Shown one piece after another: positions 52,892 through 62,560 of a DNA stretch of 64,000 nt (position 1 is its first letter; the number at the start of each line of letters is the position of its first letter). The DNA is from Flagellimonas sp. CMM7 (lineage in GTDB: Bacteria > Bacteroidota > Bacteroidia > Flavobacteriales > Flavobacteriaceae). Position numbers and translations under genes: made by a program. The notes below the pieces were generated by a model. That model had not been told where the DNA came from. It was given only the letters and a program-made list of their open reading frames with translations, and searched no databases. The DNA lies in the NCBI RefSeq assembly GCF_021390195.1, contig NZ_CP090003.1, positions 1,414,001-1,478,000 of the forward strand. Reading direction: 5' to 3'.

Positions 52892-53821
52892 GTGAAAACA
52901 GTCCAAGGCATTTCTCAGTTTACCAATACTACGTTTCAAACGGCTGTTACCATTGGCACTTTTGACGGAGTGCATCTTGGTCACCGCAAGATATTGCAAC
53001 GCCTCATAAATAATGCCAAGAATATTGGTTTGAAGTCTACCGTGCTTACTTTTTTCCCTCATCCAAGGATGATACTTCAAAAGGACACAGACATTAAATT
53101 ATTGAACACCTTGGAAGAGAAGATACAGATTCTAGACTCTTTAGGATTGGATTATCTTATTGTTCACCCTTTTACAAAAGACTTTTCAAGACTTTCTGCA
53201 ACTGAATTTGTAAGAGATATTCTTGTAAATAATCTAAGAACCAAAAAGATAATTATTGGATATGACCATAGGTTTGGCAGAAATCGTAATGCCAACATAC
53301 AAGACTTAATTTCCTTTGGAAATGCTTTGGATTTTGATGTTGAAGAAATCCCAGTACAAGAAATAGACGAGGTCTCTGTAAGTTCAACAAAAATTAGAAA
53401 TGCGTTGTTGGAGGGCGATGTTAATACCGCAAACACATATTTAAATTATGCCTACATGCTTACCGGAACCATTAAAAAGGGCAAGGGTCTTGGAAAACAG
53501 TTTGGCTTCCCCACAGCCAATCTCAATATAGCTGAAGAATACAAATTAATTCCAAAAAATGGAGTATATGTTGTTAAAAGTACTTTAGGCGACACAGAAT
53601 ATTACGGAATGATGAATATTGGCTTTAATCCAACCGTATCAGGGACAGAAAAAAGCATAGAGGTCAACTTTTTTGAATTTGAAGGAAATCTTTACGACAA
53701 AAAAGTACAGGTATCAATTTTGCATCGTATTAGAGATGAACATAAATTTGATTCCGTACAGGAACTGAAGGAACAGTTAAAAAAGGACAGAAACCATTCG
53801 CTAGCATTAATCTCCAAATAA
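52892..53821 (+). CDS. ribF: Bifunctional riboflavin kinase / FAD synthetase, GTG start
   Basis: The 309-residue enzyme converts riboflavin to FMN and FAD. The adenylyltransferase half has TIGTFDGVHLGHRKIL and KKIIIGYDHRFGRNRNANI. The kinase half has GTIKKGKGLGKQFGFPTANL and the YGMMNIGFNPTVSG segment. No ATG precedes the core, and the GTG at 52892 is the natural start. The next gene (HTTM) starts 1 bp after its stop, so they form one transcript. Family assignment is firm. Confidence 0.96.
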   Translation: MKTVQGISQFTNTTFQTAVTIGTFDGVHLGHRKILQRLINNAKNIGLKSTVLTFFPHPRMILQKDTDIKLLNTLEEKIQILDSLGLDYLIVHPFTKDFSRLSATEFVRDILVNNLRTKKIIIGYDHRFGRNRNANIQDLISFGNALDFDVEEIPVQEIDEVSVSSTKIRNALLEGDVNTANTYLNYAYMLTGTIKKGKGLGKQFGFPTANLNIAEEYKLIPKNGVYVVKSTLGDTEYYGMMNIGFNPTVSGTEKSIEVNFFEFEGNLYDKKVQVSILHRIRDEHKFDSVQELKEQLKKDRNHSLALISK

Positions 53822-53822
53822 A

Positions 53823-55139
53823 ATGTTCAACCACTTTCTTTTCAAAAAAATAGACAATGCCCAACTTATCATTTTCAGGATTTTTTATGGATTATTGGTA
53901 AGTGCGGAGTGTTATGGTGCTATTGCAACAGGCTGGGTACGCAGAACATTAATAGAACCCAAGTTCACCTTTTCTTTTATTGGTTTTGAGTGGCTACAAC
54001 CACTCCCAGGTAACGGAATGTATATCTATTTTGCCATTATGGGAACATTGGGGCTATTAATTGCTCTTGGCTATAAATATAGATTTAATGCCTTTGCTTT
54101 TGCCATCATGTGGGCAGGGGTCTACTTAATGCAGAAAACATCTTACAACAACCATTATTATCTATTAATGTTGCTGGCTTTTATCATGGCATTTTTGCCT
54201 GCAAGTCGAGATTTTTCGTTAGACGCCAAATTAAATCCAAAGTTTCGTTCCCGTACAATGTACAATTGGGTTAGATGGATTATCATTCTACAACTGTTTA
54301 TTGTATACACTTATGCTTCGGTTGCCAAGCTATATGGAGATTGGTTAGATTTTAGCATTATAGAAATATTGATGAAATCCAAAAGTGATTACTTCTTAAT
54401 TGGCGAGTTGTTACAACAAGAATGGGTGCATAAGATAGTGGCGGTTTTTGGTATTCTTTTCGATTTATTGATTGTTCCTGCCTTATTATGGAAACCCACT
54501 AGGAAGATTGCTTTTGCATTTTCCATATTCTTCCATTTATTCAATAGCATCGTCTTTCAGATTGGGATTTTCCCTTATCTATCATTGGCTTTTACTGTGT
54601 TCTTTTTTAATCCACAGACTATTAGAAATATATTCCTAAAAGAGAAAACTATAACAATTGATAATAAGGTAGTTCTTCCAAAAAATGCAACATTGTTAGT
54701 GAGTGCCTTAAGCATCTATTTTTTAATACAACTCGCACTCCCTCTTAGACATCACACTTTTAAAGATGACGTATTATGGACCGAGGAAGGGCATAGATTA
54801 AGTTGGCGTATGATGTTGCGCAGTCGTACCGGCCTTGTTACATTTAAAATTTATAACAAAGAAACGGGTAAGGGAAATCATATTAATTTGGATGAATATC
54901 TTACCAAAAAACAAAAAAGAAAGGTAGCCTGTTACCCAGATTTTCTCTGGCAGTTTGCCCAGCATCTAAAACAAGAATACGCAAAGAAAGGAGAAGATGT
55001 TCAGGTTTTTGCAAGTAGTAAAGTTAGGGTCAATAAAAGTAAATACCTTGAATTTGTGGATCCAAAAGTAGACTTGGCAAGTGTACCATGGAAACATTTC
55101 TCGCACAATGAGTGGATAAGGCCATCACAAAAAGAATAA
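53823..55139 (+). CDS. HTTM protein (vitamin K-dependent gamma-carboxylase homologue)
   Basis: The 438-residue protein has an N-terminal membrane half with about seven hydrophobic segments. These include YFAIMGTLGLLIALGYKYRF, MQKTSYNNHYYLLMLL and YTYASVAKLYGDWLD. The last stretch corresponds to the region of the essential lysine of gamma-glutamyl carboxylase. The C-terminal part is soluble (LRHHTFKDDVLWTEEGHRLS). HTTM proteins are bacterial homologues of the animal vitamin K-dependent carboxylase; a bacterial substrate is not established. Its start is 1 bp after the ribF stop, and serS follows after 52 bp with its own promoter. Confidence 0.88.
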   Translation: MFNHFLFKKIDNAQLIIFRIFYGLLVSAECYGAIATGWVRRTLIEPKFTFSFIGFEWLQPLPGNGMYIYFAIMGTLGLLIALGYKYRFNAFAFAIMWAGVYLMQKTSYNNHYYLLMLLAFIMAFLPASRDFSLDAKLNPKFRSRTMYNWVRWIIILQLFIVYTYASVAKLYGDWLDFSIIEILMKSKSDYFLIGELLQQEWVHKIVAVFGILFDLLIVPALLWKPTRKIAFAFSIFFHLFNSIVFQIGIFPYLSLAFTVFFFNPQTIRNIFLKEKTITIDNKVVLPKNATLLVSALSIYFLIQLALPLRHHTFKDDVLWTEEGHRLSWRMMLRSRTGLVTFKIYNKETGKGNHINLDEYLTKKQKRKVACYPDFLWQFAQHLKQEYAKKGEDVQVFASSKVRVNKSKYLEFVDPKVDLASVPWKHFSHNEWIRPSQKE

Positions 55140-55142
55140 TTG

Positions 55143-55174
55143 TTGGTCAACTTCCCTAGATTGACTTAAATTTG
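55143..55174 (+). promoter_or_regulatory. Promoter of serS
   Basis: TTGG at 55143 and TAAATTTG at 55167-55174, spaced by about 20 bp, match the Bacteroidota -33/-7 pattern closely. The -7 box ends 17 bp before the serS ATG, giving a very short leader. Confidence 0.65.
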
Positions 55175-55191
55175 CGGCTCAATACAAAGTC

Positions 55192-56463
55192 ATGCTTCAA
55201 TTACAGATAATTAGAGAGAACAAGGAAAGCATCATTAAAGCTATGAAAAAGCGAAATGTTGATGCAGAGCCTATTTTGTCCGCCATCTTGGATTTGGATG
55301 AAAAAAGACGTTCCATCCAGACTGAACTGGATAGCACCTTGGCAGAATCCAACAAACTTTCTAAAGAAATTGGAATGCTTTTTAAATCTGGAAAAGCACA
55401 AGAAGCCAATGCAATAAAAGAGCAAACGGCCGGTCTTAAAGAAGCTTCAAAGCAATTGGGAGAAGATTTAAATACAACAAGTGCCGCCCTGCAGGAACAG
55501 TTATACCAACTACCCAATATTCCCCATGAGTCTGTTCCCAAAGGAAATTCGGACAAGGATAATGAAGAAATTTTTCATGAAGGTGATATTCCTGTGCTTT
55601 CAGAAGGTGCACTACCCCATTGGGAATTGGCTAAAAAGTACGATATCATCGATTTTGAATTAGGAGTAAAAGTTACAGGTGCTGGATTTCCAATTTACAA
55701 GGGCAAAGGAGCTCGCTTACAACGCGCTTTAATCTCATATTTCTTGGATAAGAATACAGAAGCTGGCTACTTAGAGGTACAACCTCCTCATTTGGTCAAT
55801 GAGGCTTCAGGTTATGGTACAGGGCAACTACCTGATAAGGAAGGACAAATGTATCACACTCAAGTAGATGATCTATATCTTATTCCAACTGCCGAAGTAC
55901 CTATTACAAATTTGCATAGGGGTGATATTGTTCCCCAAGAAAATTTTCCAATTAAATACACCGGATATACACCTTGTTTTAGAAGAGAAGCAGGAAGTTA
56001 TGGTGCGCATGTTAGAGGATTGAACAGACTTCATCAGTTTGATAAAGTTGAATTGGTTCGTATTGAGCATCCTTCTGCCTCTTACCAAGCTTTGGATGAG
56101 ATGGTAGAGCATGTTAAGAATATTCTGAGAGAATTGAAATTACCTTACCGGGTCCTTCGTCTTTGCGGGGGTGATTTGGGCTTTACTTCCGCCCTAACCT
56201 TTGATTTTGAAGTTTTCTCAACCGCTCAAGACAGATGGCTGGAGATTAGTTCTGTATCCAATTTTGAAACTTTCCAGGCCAACCGATTAAAACTCCGTTT
56301 TAAGGACGAAAATGGAAAAAGTCAATTGGCGCACACATTAAACGGTAGTTCCTTGGCATTGCCCAGAGTTTTGGCGGGAATCCTAGAAAATTATCAAACC
56401 AAGGATGGCATCAAAATCCCAGAAGTTCTGGTTCCCTACTGCGGGTTTAATGTTATTGCCTAG
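55192..56463 (+). CDS. serS: Seryl-tRNA synthetase
   Basis: The 423-residue class II synthetase charges tRNA-Ser. It has the N-terminal coiled-coil arm (about 28-105; LDEKRRSIQTELDSTLAESN), the motif 2 region TPCFRREAGSYGAHVRGL with LHQFDKVE, the motif 3 region LNGSSLALPRVLAGILENYQ, and the TAEVPITNLH serine-site loop. Length is normal. It is read from its own promoter and ends before the TPR gene. Confidence 0.98.
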   Translation: MLQLQIIRENKESIIKAMKKRNVDAEPILSAILDLDEKRRSIQTELDSTLAESNKLSKEIGMLFKSGKAQEANAIKEQTAGLKEASKQLGEDLNTTSAALQEQLYQLPNIPHESVPKGNSDKDNEEIFHEGDIPVLSEGALPHWELAKKYDIIDFELGVKVTGAGFPIYKGKGARLQRALISYFLDKNTEAGYLEVQPPHLVNEASGYGTGQLPDKEGQMYHTQVDDLYLIPTAEVPITNLHRGDIVPQENFPIKYTGYTPCFRREAGSYGAHVRGLNRLHQFDKVELVRIEHPSASYQALDEMVEHVKNILRELKLPYRVLRLCGGDLGFTSALTFDFEVFSTAQDRWLEISSVSNFETFQANRLKLRFKDENGKSQLAHTLNGSSLALPRVLAGILENYQTKDGIKIPEVLVPYCGFNVIA

Positions 56464-56518
56464 GAGTATCAACCTATTTATTTGGAATCACTTAACAGAT
56501 TCTGGCGTTTTTCTGCGT

Positions 56519-56526
56519 TATATTTG
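56519..56526 (+). promoter_or_regulatory. -7 promoter box of the TPR protein gene
   Basis: TATATTTG matches TAnnTTTG and ends 15 bp before the TTG start at 56542. The initiation site would be close to the start codon. No well-spaced -33 element is apparent. Confidence 0.5.
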
Positions 56527-56541
56527 AAATAAAACAAGGTA

Positions 56542-58326
56542 TTGCGATACATCCTATTTCTTATTTCTTTTCTATTTCTGTTTTCGGTTCAGTCACAAGA
56601 AGATTTTCTGGCCAAACAGTATTTCAATGATGGTGACTATGAAAAAGCGTTGGTTTTCTACGAAAAGTTGGTCCAAAAAAAACCAAGACGCACGGATTAT
56701 TCAGAAGGTCTGGTTGCCTGTTATCAACAGTTGGAACGTTATGAAGATGCAGAAAAATTCCTGCTAAAGAAAATAGAAGATACATATGCCTTCCCTACTT
56801 TTTTTATAGAACTGGGCTACAATTATACGCTACAAAATCAATCAGAAAAAGCGGTTACCTATTATGATAGTGCTATAGCAAAAATTAATGAAAATCCTAA
56901 TTTTGGGTATAGTGTAGGCTATCGTTTTCAAAAATACGCACTGTTGGACAAAGCCATTTTGGCCTATACGCAGGCCATGGCACTTAAGCCTGAATTAAAC
57001 TATGACTTTCAATTGGCTCGAATATATGGGGAACAGGGTGATATTGAAAAAATGTATCAATCCTACTTAAACTTGATCCACGAAGGAAGAACTTCTCGTT
57101 CCAATATCCTACGCAACATAGATGATTTTATTTCAGAAGACCCTTCCAATGCCAATAATATCCTATTGAGAAAGGTATTGCTCAAAAATGCCCAGAAAAA
57201 TCCTGATATACTTTGGAACGAGTTACTTAGTTGGCTCTTTATTCAACAGAAACAATATAGCAGTGCTTTTAGTCAAGAAAGGGCAATATACAAGAGAACA
57301 GATGAGACTTCTTTGGACCGTATAGAAAACCTTGGACAGATTGCTTTGGAAGATAAAGATTATGAAAACGCCACTACAATTTTTGAATACATTGTAGATA
57401 ATAGCAATAATCCCGTATCCAAATTAAATGCTGAGCTTCATTTAATAGACATTGAACTTGAAGATGCTAGCGGAAAAAAACTGGCTGCCATAGAAAAGAA
57501 ATTTCAAGCATTGGTTGAGGAATATGGAAACCAAAGTAGGACGCTACAACTTCAAATTGCCTATGCCAACTTCCTAACTTTTAAAAAGGAAACACCGGGG
57601 CCAGCAGTTACAATATTAAAGGAAAGTCTAGAGCTACCTTTAGGGCGAATTGGAGTTGCCTATGTTAAACTGGCTTTGGGTGACATTTTGGTTTATGACC
57701 AAAAATTTAATCAAGCTCTAATTTATTTCACACAGATCCAAAAGAGTTTAAAGAATGATGTTTTAGGTCAAGATGCTCGTTTTAAGGTAGCACAGACCAG
57801 TTTTTACAAAGGCGATTTTGATTGGGCACTAACACAACTAAAAGTGCTTAGAGGATCTACCTCACAGCTTATTGCCAATGATGCCATGCAATTAAGTCTT
57901 TTAATCTCGGACAACTCTCTGGAAGATTCTACCCAAACGGCTCTTAAAAAATATGCAAGGGCCGACCTTCTTGCATATCAAAATAAAAACAAGCAGGCTA
58001 TTGAGGCCTTGGAAGATATTTTGCAGAATCATAAAGGCGAGAAAATTGAGGATGAAGCATTGCTTAAACAAGGGCAGCTTTTGGAAGCTCAAAAATCTTA
58101 TGAGAGCGCAGAATTCAATTATAAAAAAATAACGGAATTTTATGCCGATGGTATTTTGGCAGATGATGCTCATTTTGCATTGGGAGAATTGTACCGAAAC
58201 ATTTTAACCGAACCGGAAAAAGCAAAAACTCATTACGAAAAAATTATATACAATTATCAGGACAGTTATTACTTTCCAAAGGCCAGAAAACATTTTAGAA
58301 GACTCCGAGGCGACGCAATAAATTAA
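56542..58326 (+). CDS. Secreted tetratricopeptide-repeat protein, TTG start
   Basis: The 594-residue protein has a signal peptide (FLFLFSVQSQ) followed by many TPR helices, for example QYFNDGDYEKALVFYEKL, RYEDAEKFLLKKI, SEKAVTYYDSAIAKI and SYESAEFNYKKITEFY. It is probably a periplasmic scaffold. No ATG is present before the signal peptide, because a stop lies at 56530, so TTG at 56542 is the likely start. It stands between serS and DUF4286 in a housekeeping run. Its partner and role are unknown. Confidence 0.88.
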   Translation: MRYILFLISFLFLFSVQSQEDFLAKQYFNDGDYEKALVFYEKLVQKKPRRTDYSEGLVACYQQLERYEDAEKFLLKKIEDTYAFPTFFIELGYNYTLQNQSEKAVTYYDSAIAKINENPNFGYSVGYRFQKYALLDKAILAYTQAMALKPELNYDFQLARIYGEQGDIEKMYQSYLNLIHEGRTSRSNILRNIDDFISEDPSNANNILLRKVLLKNAQKNPDILWNELLSWLFIQQKQYSSAFSQERAIYKRTDETSLDRIENLGQIALEDKDYENATTIFEYIVDNSNNPVSKLNAELHLIDIELEDASGKKLAAIEKKFQALVEEYGNQSRTLQLQIAYANFLTFKKETPGPAVTILKESLELPLGRIGVAYVKLALGDILVYDQKFNQALIYFTQIQKSLKNDVLGQDARFKVAQTSFYKGDFDWALTQLKVLRGSTSQLIANDAMQLSLLISDNSLEDSTQTALKKYARADLLAYQNKNKQAIEALEDILQNHKGEKIEDEALLKQGQLLEAQKSYESAEFNYKKITEFYADGILADDAHFALGELYRNILTEPEKAKTHYEKIIYNYQDSYYFPKARKHFRRLRGDAIN

Positions 58327-58362
58327 ACTTCTCTACATTTAGGCCATCAAAACTTAGGGTTA

Positions 58363-58680
58363 ATGCTCATATACAATGTTACGATCAACATAGATGAAAG
58401 TGTTCATGACGAATGGCTTATATGGATGAAAGACAAACACGTTCCAGATATGCTGTCTACCGGAAAATTTTCACACGCAAAAATGGCCAAGGTCTTGGTT
58501 GAAGAAGATATGGGAGGAATTACATATTCCGTTCAATACACAACTAAAGATCGGCAAACTCTAGAACTGTATTACAAGGAAGATGCGGAGCGCCTTAGAG
58601 CAGATGTGCCGAAATTATTTTCTAACAAATTTGTGGCATTCAGAACAGAATTGGAAATCATTAGTCAACAGATTCCCTAA
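58363..58680 (+). CDS. DUF4286 family protein
   Basis: The 105-residue soluble protein begins MLIYNVTINIDESVHDEWL and contains WMKDKHVPDMLSTGKFS, the signature of DUF4286, a small ferredoxin-like family of unknown function conserved in Bacteroidota. It is 36 bp after the TPR gene and 4 bp before the gamma-glutamylcyclotransferase-like gene, so it belongs to the same transcript as rsmA and mgtE. In related genomes it often neighbours rsmA. Confidence 0.9.
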   Translation: MLIYNVTINIDESVHDEWLIWMKDKHVPDMLSTGKFSHAKMAKVLVEEDMGGITYSVQYTTKDRQTLELYYKEDAERLRADVPKLFSNKFVAFRTELEIISQQIP

Positions 58681-58684
58681 GGTT

Positions 58685-58993
58685 TTGGATTATCTTTTCA
58701 CTTATGGCACACTGCAAGATCCGCAGGTACAACAATATATTTTTGGTCGCGTTCTAAAAGGAAAAACAGATTTTTTATCTGGATTCATGCGACTGGAGAA
58801 TGCGGTTTATGAAAGATATTCTTTAGTAGTGCAAACCAAAGATCTTGAAAATAAGGTTGAAGGAAAAGTCTATGAAGTAACTGCTTTAGAATTAAAAAAG
58901 GCCGACGTATATGAAACCAGTGCTTACAAACGCAAAAAAGTAAAATTAGAATCGGGTATTGAGGCCTGGTTGTATATCGAAAATTCACATTAA
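58685..58993 (+). CDS. Gamma-glutamylcyclotransferase-like (AIG2/GGCT) protein, TTG start
   Basis: The 102-residue protein begins MDYLFTYGTLQDPQVQQY, with the YGTL substrate loop of the GGCT-like fold, and contains SGFMRLENAVYERYSLVV, VEGKVYEVTALELKKAD and VYETSAYKRKKVKL. The frame is open back to 58583 inside DUF4286, but family members start just before the YGTL strand. TTG at 58685, 4 bp after the DUF4286 stop, is therefore the best start; there is no ATG there. Proteins of this family cyclise gamma-glutamyl amines or have unknown function. Confidence 0.85.
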   Translation: MDYLFTYGTLQDPQVQQYIFGRVLKGKTDFLSGFMRLENAVYERYSLVVQTKDLENKVEGKVYEVTALELKKADVYETSAYKRKKVKLESGIEAWLYIENSH

Positions 58994-59011
58994 CTTGCAA
59001 AAAAACGTCCC

Positions 59012-59884
59012 GTGTCCAAAAAAAATAAAAAGAAGTTTGGCAATGGTAAGCCAAAGAAATTTAAAAACGGGCAGGAAGAAAGCGCAGTAAGAGCTAAAAA
59101 GCATTTAGGGCAGCACTTTCTTATAGATGAAGATATTGCCAAACAAATTGCGGACACACTTTCCCTTAAAAATTACACGAATGTTATAGAGATTGGCCCG
59201 GGTATGGGTGTACTTACCAAATACCTACTGCTTAGAGATATAGATTTGGTTGCCATGGACTTAGACGAAGAGTCCATAGTATATCTCAATCATAGTTTTC
59301 GTTTAGAACATCCAAAAGTATTTGAAAAAAATAACCGCCTAAATATTGTAGAAGCAGATTTTTTAAAGTTTAATTTACAACAATTATACGGTGAAGAACA
59401 ATTTGCCATTACTGGTAATTTCCCCTATAACATTTCTACTCAGATAGTTTTTAAAATGCTGGAAATGAGACAACAGGTTCCAGAGTTTTCAGGGATGTTC
59501 CAGAAAGAAGTAGCGCAGCGTATTTGTGAAAAACCAGGGAATAAATCCTATGGAATCCTTTCCGTGTTGGTTCAGGCATTTTATGAAGCAGAATATCTGT
59601 TCACAGTGCCTCCCCAAGTATTTGATCCGCCTCCAAAAGTACAATCGGGAGTATTGCGTTTAACCAGAAGAGAAAACTTAAAACTTCCTTGCGATGAGCA
59701 TTTATTTTTCAAAATTATAAAGGCAAGTTTTAACCAAAGACGAAAGACCATTCGCAATAGCCTTAAAACTTTTAACCTATCTGATAATCTAAAAGAAGAT
59801 ATTATCTTTGACCAGCGCCCAGAACAGCTAAGTGTAGCTGATTTTATAGCGTTAACGCAGAAGATAGCCAATGATCCCGTTTAA
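59012..59884 (+). CDS. rsmA: 16S rRNA dimethyladenosine transferase (KsgA), GTG start
   Basis: The 290-residue enzyme dimethylates two adenines near the 3' end of 16S rRNA. After a basic N-terminal extension ([18 protein letters not shown]) it shows [18 protein letters not shown], the SAM loop [16 protein letters not shown] and the catalytic NFPYNIS. The ORF starts with GTG at 59012. Its end overlaps mgtE by 14 bases, so the two are coupled. Family assignment is certain. Confidence 0.96.
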   Translation: MSKKNKKKFGNGKPKKFKNGQEESAVRAKKHLGQHFLIDEDIAKQIADTLSLKNYTNVIEIGPGMGVLTKYLLLRDIDLVAMDLDEESIVYLNHSFRLEHPKVFEKNNRLNIVEADFLKFNLQQLYGEEQFAITGNFPYNISTQIVFKMLEMRQQVPEFSGMFQKEVAQRICEKPGNKSYGILSVLVQAFYEAEYLFTVPPQVFDPPPKVQSGVLRLTRRENLKLPCDEHLFFKIIKASFNQRRKTIRNSLKTFNLSDNLKEDIIFDQRPEQLSVADFIALTQKIANDPV

Positions 59885-61226
59885 ACTCACAGACGAGCTA
59901 ATAGAACAGATTCAGCAACTGATAGCGGACAAAAAGAACGCTAACCTTAGGTTGATGATGAAGGAGTTCCACTATGCGGATATTGCAGAAATCGCTGAAG
60001 AACTCACTAAAGATGAGGCTACCTATCTCATTAAACTTCTAGATAGTGAAAAGACCTCCGATATTCTCGCCGAAATGGACGAGGACTTACGGGAATCCAT
60101 ACTAAAAAACCTTTCTACCAAAGAGATAGCCGGTGAGCTGGAAGAGCTGGATACTGATGATGCTGCAGATATTGTAAGTGAACTTCCAAAAGATATTGTT
60201 CAAGAGGTCATTTCAGAAATAGAGGATCGCGAACATGCCAAAGATATTGTAGATCTTTTGCGTTATGATGAAGACACCGCTGGAGGACTTATGGCCAAGG
60301 AACTAGTGAAAGTAAAGGAAAACTGGAACGTTCTTACCTGTGTAAAAGAAATGCGCACACAAGCGGAAAGTGTTACTAGGGTGCATTCCATCTATGTGGT
60401 AGATGATGATGACAAATTAAAGGGCAGGCTTTCTTTAAAGGATTTATTGACAACCTCCACAAAGACCCATATAAAAGACGTTTACATCGCAAAGGTAGAC
60501 TACGTAAACGTCAATGAAAAAGCCGAGGAAGTAGCCAAGATTATGTCCAAGTATGATTTGGAGGCCATTCCTGTAGTGGATGAAATAGGTAGATTGGTCG
60601 GACGCATTACTATTGATGATATTGTGGATGTAATCAAGGAAGAAGCAGATAAGGATTACCAATTGGCTGCAGGTATTACGCAAGACGTTGAAGCCGATGA
60701 TAGTATAATTGAGCTTACTAGAGCAAGACTCCCTTGGCTTTTTTTAGGCCTTATAGGAGGTATTGGCGCTTTTGTTATTATGGAAGGGTTTGAAAAAGTT
60801 CTTGCCCAAGGCTATGCCATTTTATTTTTGTTTACTCCACTTATCGCAGCTATGGCGGGTAATGTAGGCGTGCAATCCAGCGCAATCATTGTTCAAGGTT
60901 TAGCAAACGATGACTTAAAAGGGAGTATTAACAAAAGATTGGTAAAAGAAATGTTTTTAGCCACTTTAAATGGACTCATCCTTGCCATATTCCTATTACT
61001 GTTTGTTTGGTTATGGACCAAAGAACCACAATTGGCATTGGCAATTTCCATATCACTTGTCGCTGTAATAATAGTTGCCGGCCTTATAGGTACTTTCGTT
61101 CCTCTCTTCCTTGACAAAAGAGGTATTGACCCTGCTATTGCAACCGGGCCATTTATCACTACAAGCAATGACATTTTTGGCATCTTAATTTATTTTTGGA
61201 TTGCCAAATTGGTTTTAGGAATATAA
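59871..61226 (+). CDS. mgtE: Magnesium transporter MgtE
   Basis: The 451-residue protein has the MgtE architecture: an N-terminal superhelical domain ([19 protein letters not shown]), a CBS pair ([40 protein letters not shown]), and five C-terminal membrane helices. The pore region is [20 protein letters not shown], and the last helix contains [13 protein letters not shown]. It is a magnesium channel gated by cytosolic magnesium. Its ATG overlaps the rsmA end by 14 bases; a cupin gene follows after 12 bp. Confidence 0.96.
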   Translation: MIPFKLTDELIEQIQQLIADKKNANLRLMMKEFHYADIAEIAEELTKDEATYLIKLLDSEKTSDILAEMDEDLRESILKNLSTKEIAGELEELDTDDAADIVSELPKDIVQEVISEIEDREHAKDIVDLLRYDEDTAGGLMAKELVKVKENWNVLTCVKEMRTQAESVTRVHSIYVVDDDDKLKGRLSLKDLLTTSTKTHIKDVYIAKVDYVNVNEKAEEVAKIMSKYDLEAIPVVDEIGRLVGRITIDDIVDVIKEEADKDYQLAAGITQDVEADDSIIELTRARLPWLFLGLIGGIGAFVIMEGFEKVLAQGYAILFLFTPLIAAMAGNVGVQSSAIIVQGLANDDLKGSINKRLVKEMFLATLNGLILAIFLLLFVWLWTKEPQLALAISISLVAVIIVAGLIGTFVPLFLDKRGIDPAIATGPFITTSNDIFGILIYFWIAKLVLGI

Positions 61227-61238
61227 ATTCTTTTACTT

Positions 61239-61604
61239 ATGAAATCCATCAATATAAAGCAAAAACATACCAAGTTTACCAAGCAGTGGCATCCACATCA
61301 AATAGCTACAGTAGATGATATGCAGGTAATCTTAGCTAAGATTAAAGGGGAATTTGTCTGGCACTCCCATGAGCATGAAGATGAACTCTTTCAGGTAGTT
61401 AAAGGCACTCTTTACATGCAGTTTAGAGATAGGACCGAAGTAGTAAAAGAGGGTGAAATTATTGTTGTACCAAAAGGAGTGGAACATAATCCTATGACGA
61501 AAAATGACGAGGAAGTACATCTATTGCTTTTTGAAAAACAAAACACAGCTCACACAGGAACTGTACAACATGAAATGACCCAAACTGAGTACCCTAAAAT
61601 TTAG
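61239..61604 (+). CDS. Small cupin-fold protein
   Basis: The 121-residue protein is a single-domain cupin. Motif 1 is WHSHEHEDELFQVVKGTLYM, with the predicted metal ligands His-His-Glu, and motif 2 is EGEIIVVPKGVEHNPMT with the final histidine. The metal-binding residues are complete, so a metal-dependent isomerase or dioxygenase-like role is possible, but the substrate is unknown. It lies between mgtE and the hydroxyacid dehydrogenase in one direction with 12 and 14 bp gaps. Confidence 0.9.
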   Translation: MKSINIKQKHTKFTKQWHPHQIATVDDMQVILAKIKGEFVWHSHEHEDELFQVVKGTLYMQFRDRTEVVKEGEIIVVPKGVEHNPMTKNDEEVHLLLFEKQNTAHTGTVQHEMTQTEYPKI

Positions 61605-61618
61605 GGTATATTTAGCCC

Positions 61619-62551
61619 ATGAAAGTTCTCCACCTAGACACCAACCATCCATTACTTCTTGAACAATTTACCCAGTTGGGTTTTGAAAATCATGAAGATT
61701 ACACATCCTCCAAAGAAGAGGTTGAAAAGAAAATTCATTTATACGATGGGGTCATCATCCGAAGCAGGTTCACGTTGGACCAACAATTTTTGGATAAAGC
61801 AATAAATCTCAAGTTCATAGGCAGACTTGGGGCAGGTTTGGAAAACATAGACACCCAATATGCCAAACAAAAAGATGTATTTCTGGCTTCCGCTCCGGAA
61901 GGGAACCGAAATGCTGTTGGGGAACATACTTTAGGAATGTTGTTGTCCCTATTGAATAAAATGACCAAAGCCAACAGAGAGGTCAAAAAAGGAAAATGGG
62001 ACCGCGAGGGCAACCGAGGCGTAGAACTGGATGGCAAGACCATTGGTATTATTGGTTATGGAAATATGGGCAAGGCGTTTGCTCAAAAACTTAAAGGGTT
62101 TGATGTAGAGATTATTTGTTATGATATCATTGGTGGTGTGGGTGATGACAATGCCAGACAAGTAGGAATTATGGAATTTCAACAAAGGTCAGATATTGTA
62201 AGTCTTCATATTCCTGAAACCGAATTGACCACGGGAATGGTCAACGAAGAATTCATTAATGCATTTCACAAACCCTTTTGGTTCTTAAATACGGCGCGTG
62301 GTAAATGTGTTGTCACCAAGGATCTGGTCAAAGGTCTTAAATCAGAAAAAATTCTAGGTGCTGGATTGGATGTTCTGGAATATGAGAAGAAATCTTTCGA
62401 GAACATGTTCCTTCAAAAACCAAAGGCATTCAAATACATACGAAAAGCCAAGAACGTTTTACTAACACCACATGTGGCAGGATGGACTGTTGAGAGCAAA
62501 GAAAAACTGGCACAAACCATTGTAGACAAAATCAAAGCTAGATTTTGCTAA
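61619..62551 (+). CDS. D-2-hydroxyacid dehydrogenase
   Basis: The 310-residue NAD-dependent enzyme shows the NAD loop IGIIGYGNMGKAFAQKL and the catalytic arginine region NTARGKCVVTKDLV. The catalytic glutamate lies near LDVLEYE and the histidine in LTPHVAGWT. It resembles 3-phosphoglycerate dehydrogenase-like and glyoxylate/hydroxypyruvate reductase proteins, but the ACT domain is absent. The exact substrate is not evident. It is cotranscribed with the cupin gene. Confidence 0.93.
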   Translation: MKVLHLDTNHPLLLEQFTQLGFENHEDYTSSKEEVEKKIHLYDGVIIRSRFTLDQQFLDKAINLKFIGRLGAGLENIDTQYAKQKDVFLASAPEGNRNAVGEHTLGMLLSLLNKMTKANREVKKGKWDREGNRGVELDGKTIGIIGYGNMGKAFAQKLKGFDVEIICYDIIGGVGDDNARQVGIMEFQQRSDIVSLHIPETELTTGMVNEEFINAFHKPFWFLNTARGKCVVTKDLVKGLKSEKILGAGLDVLEYEKKSFENMFLQKPKAFKYIRKAKNVLLTPHVAGWTVESKEKLAQTIVDKIKARFC

Positions 62552-62560
62552 TTTTATTGA

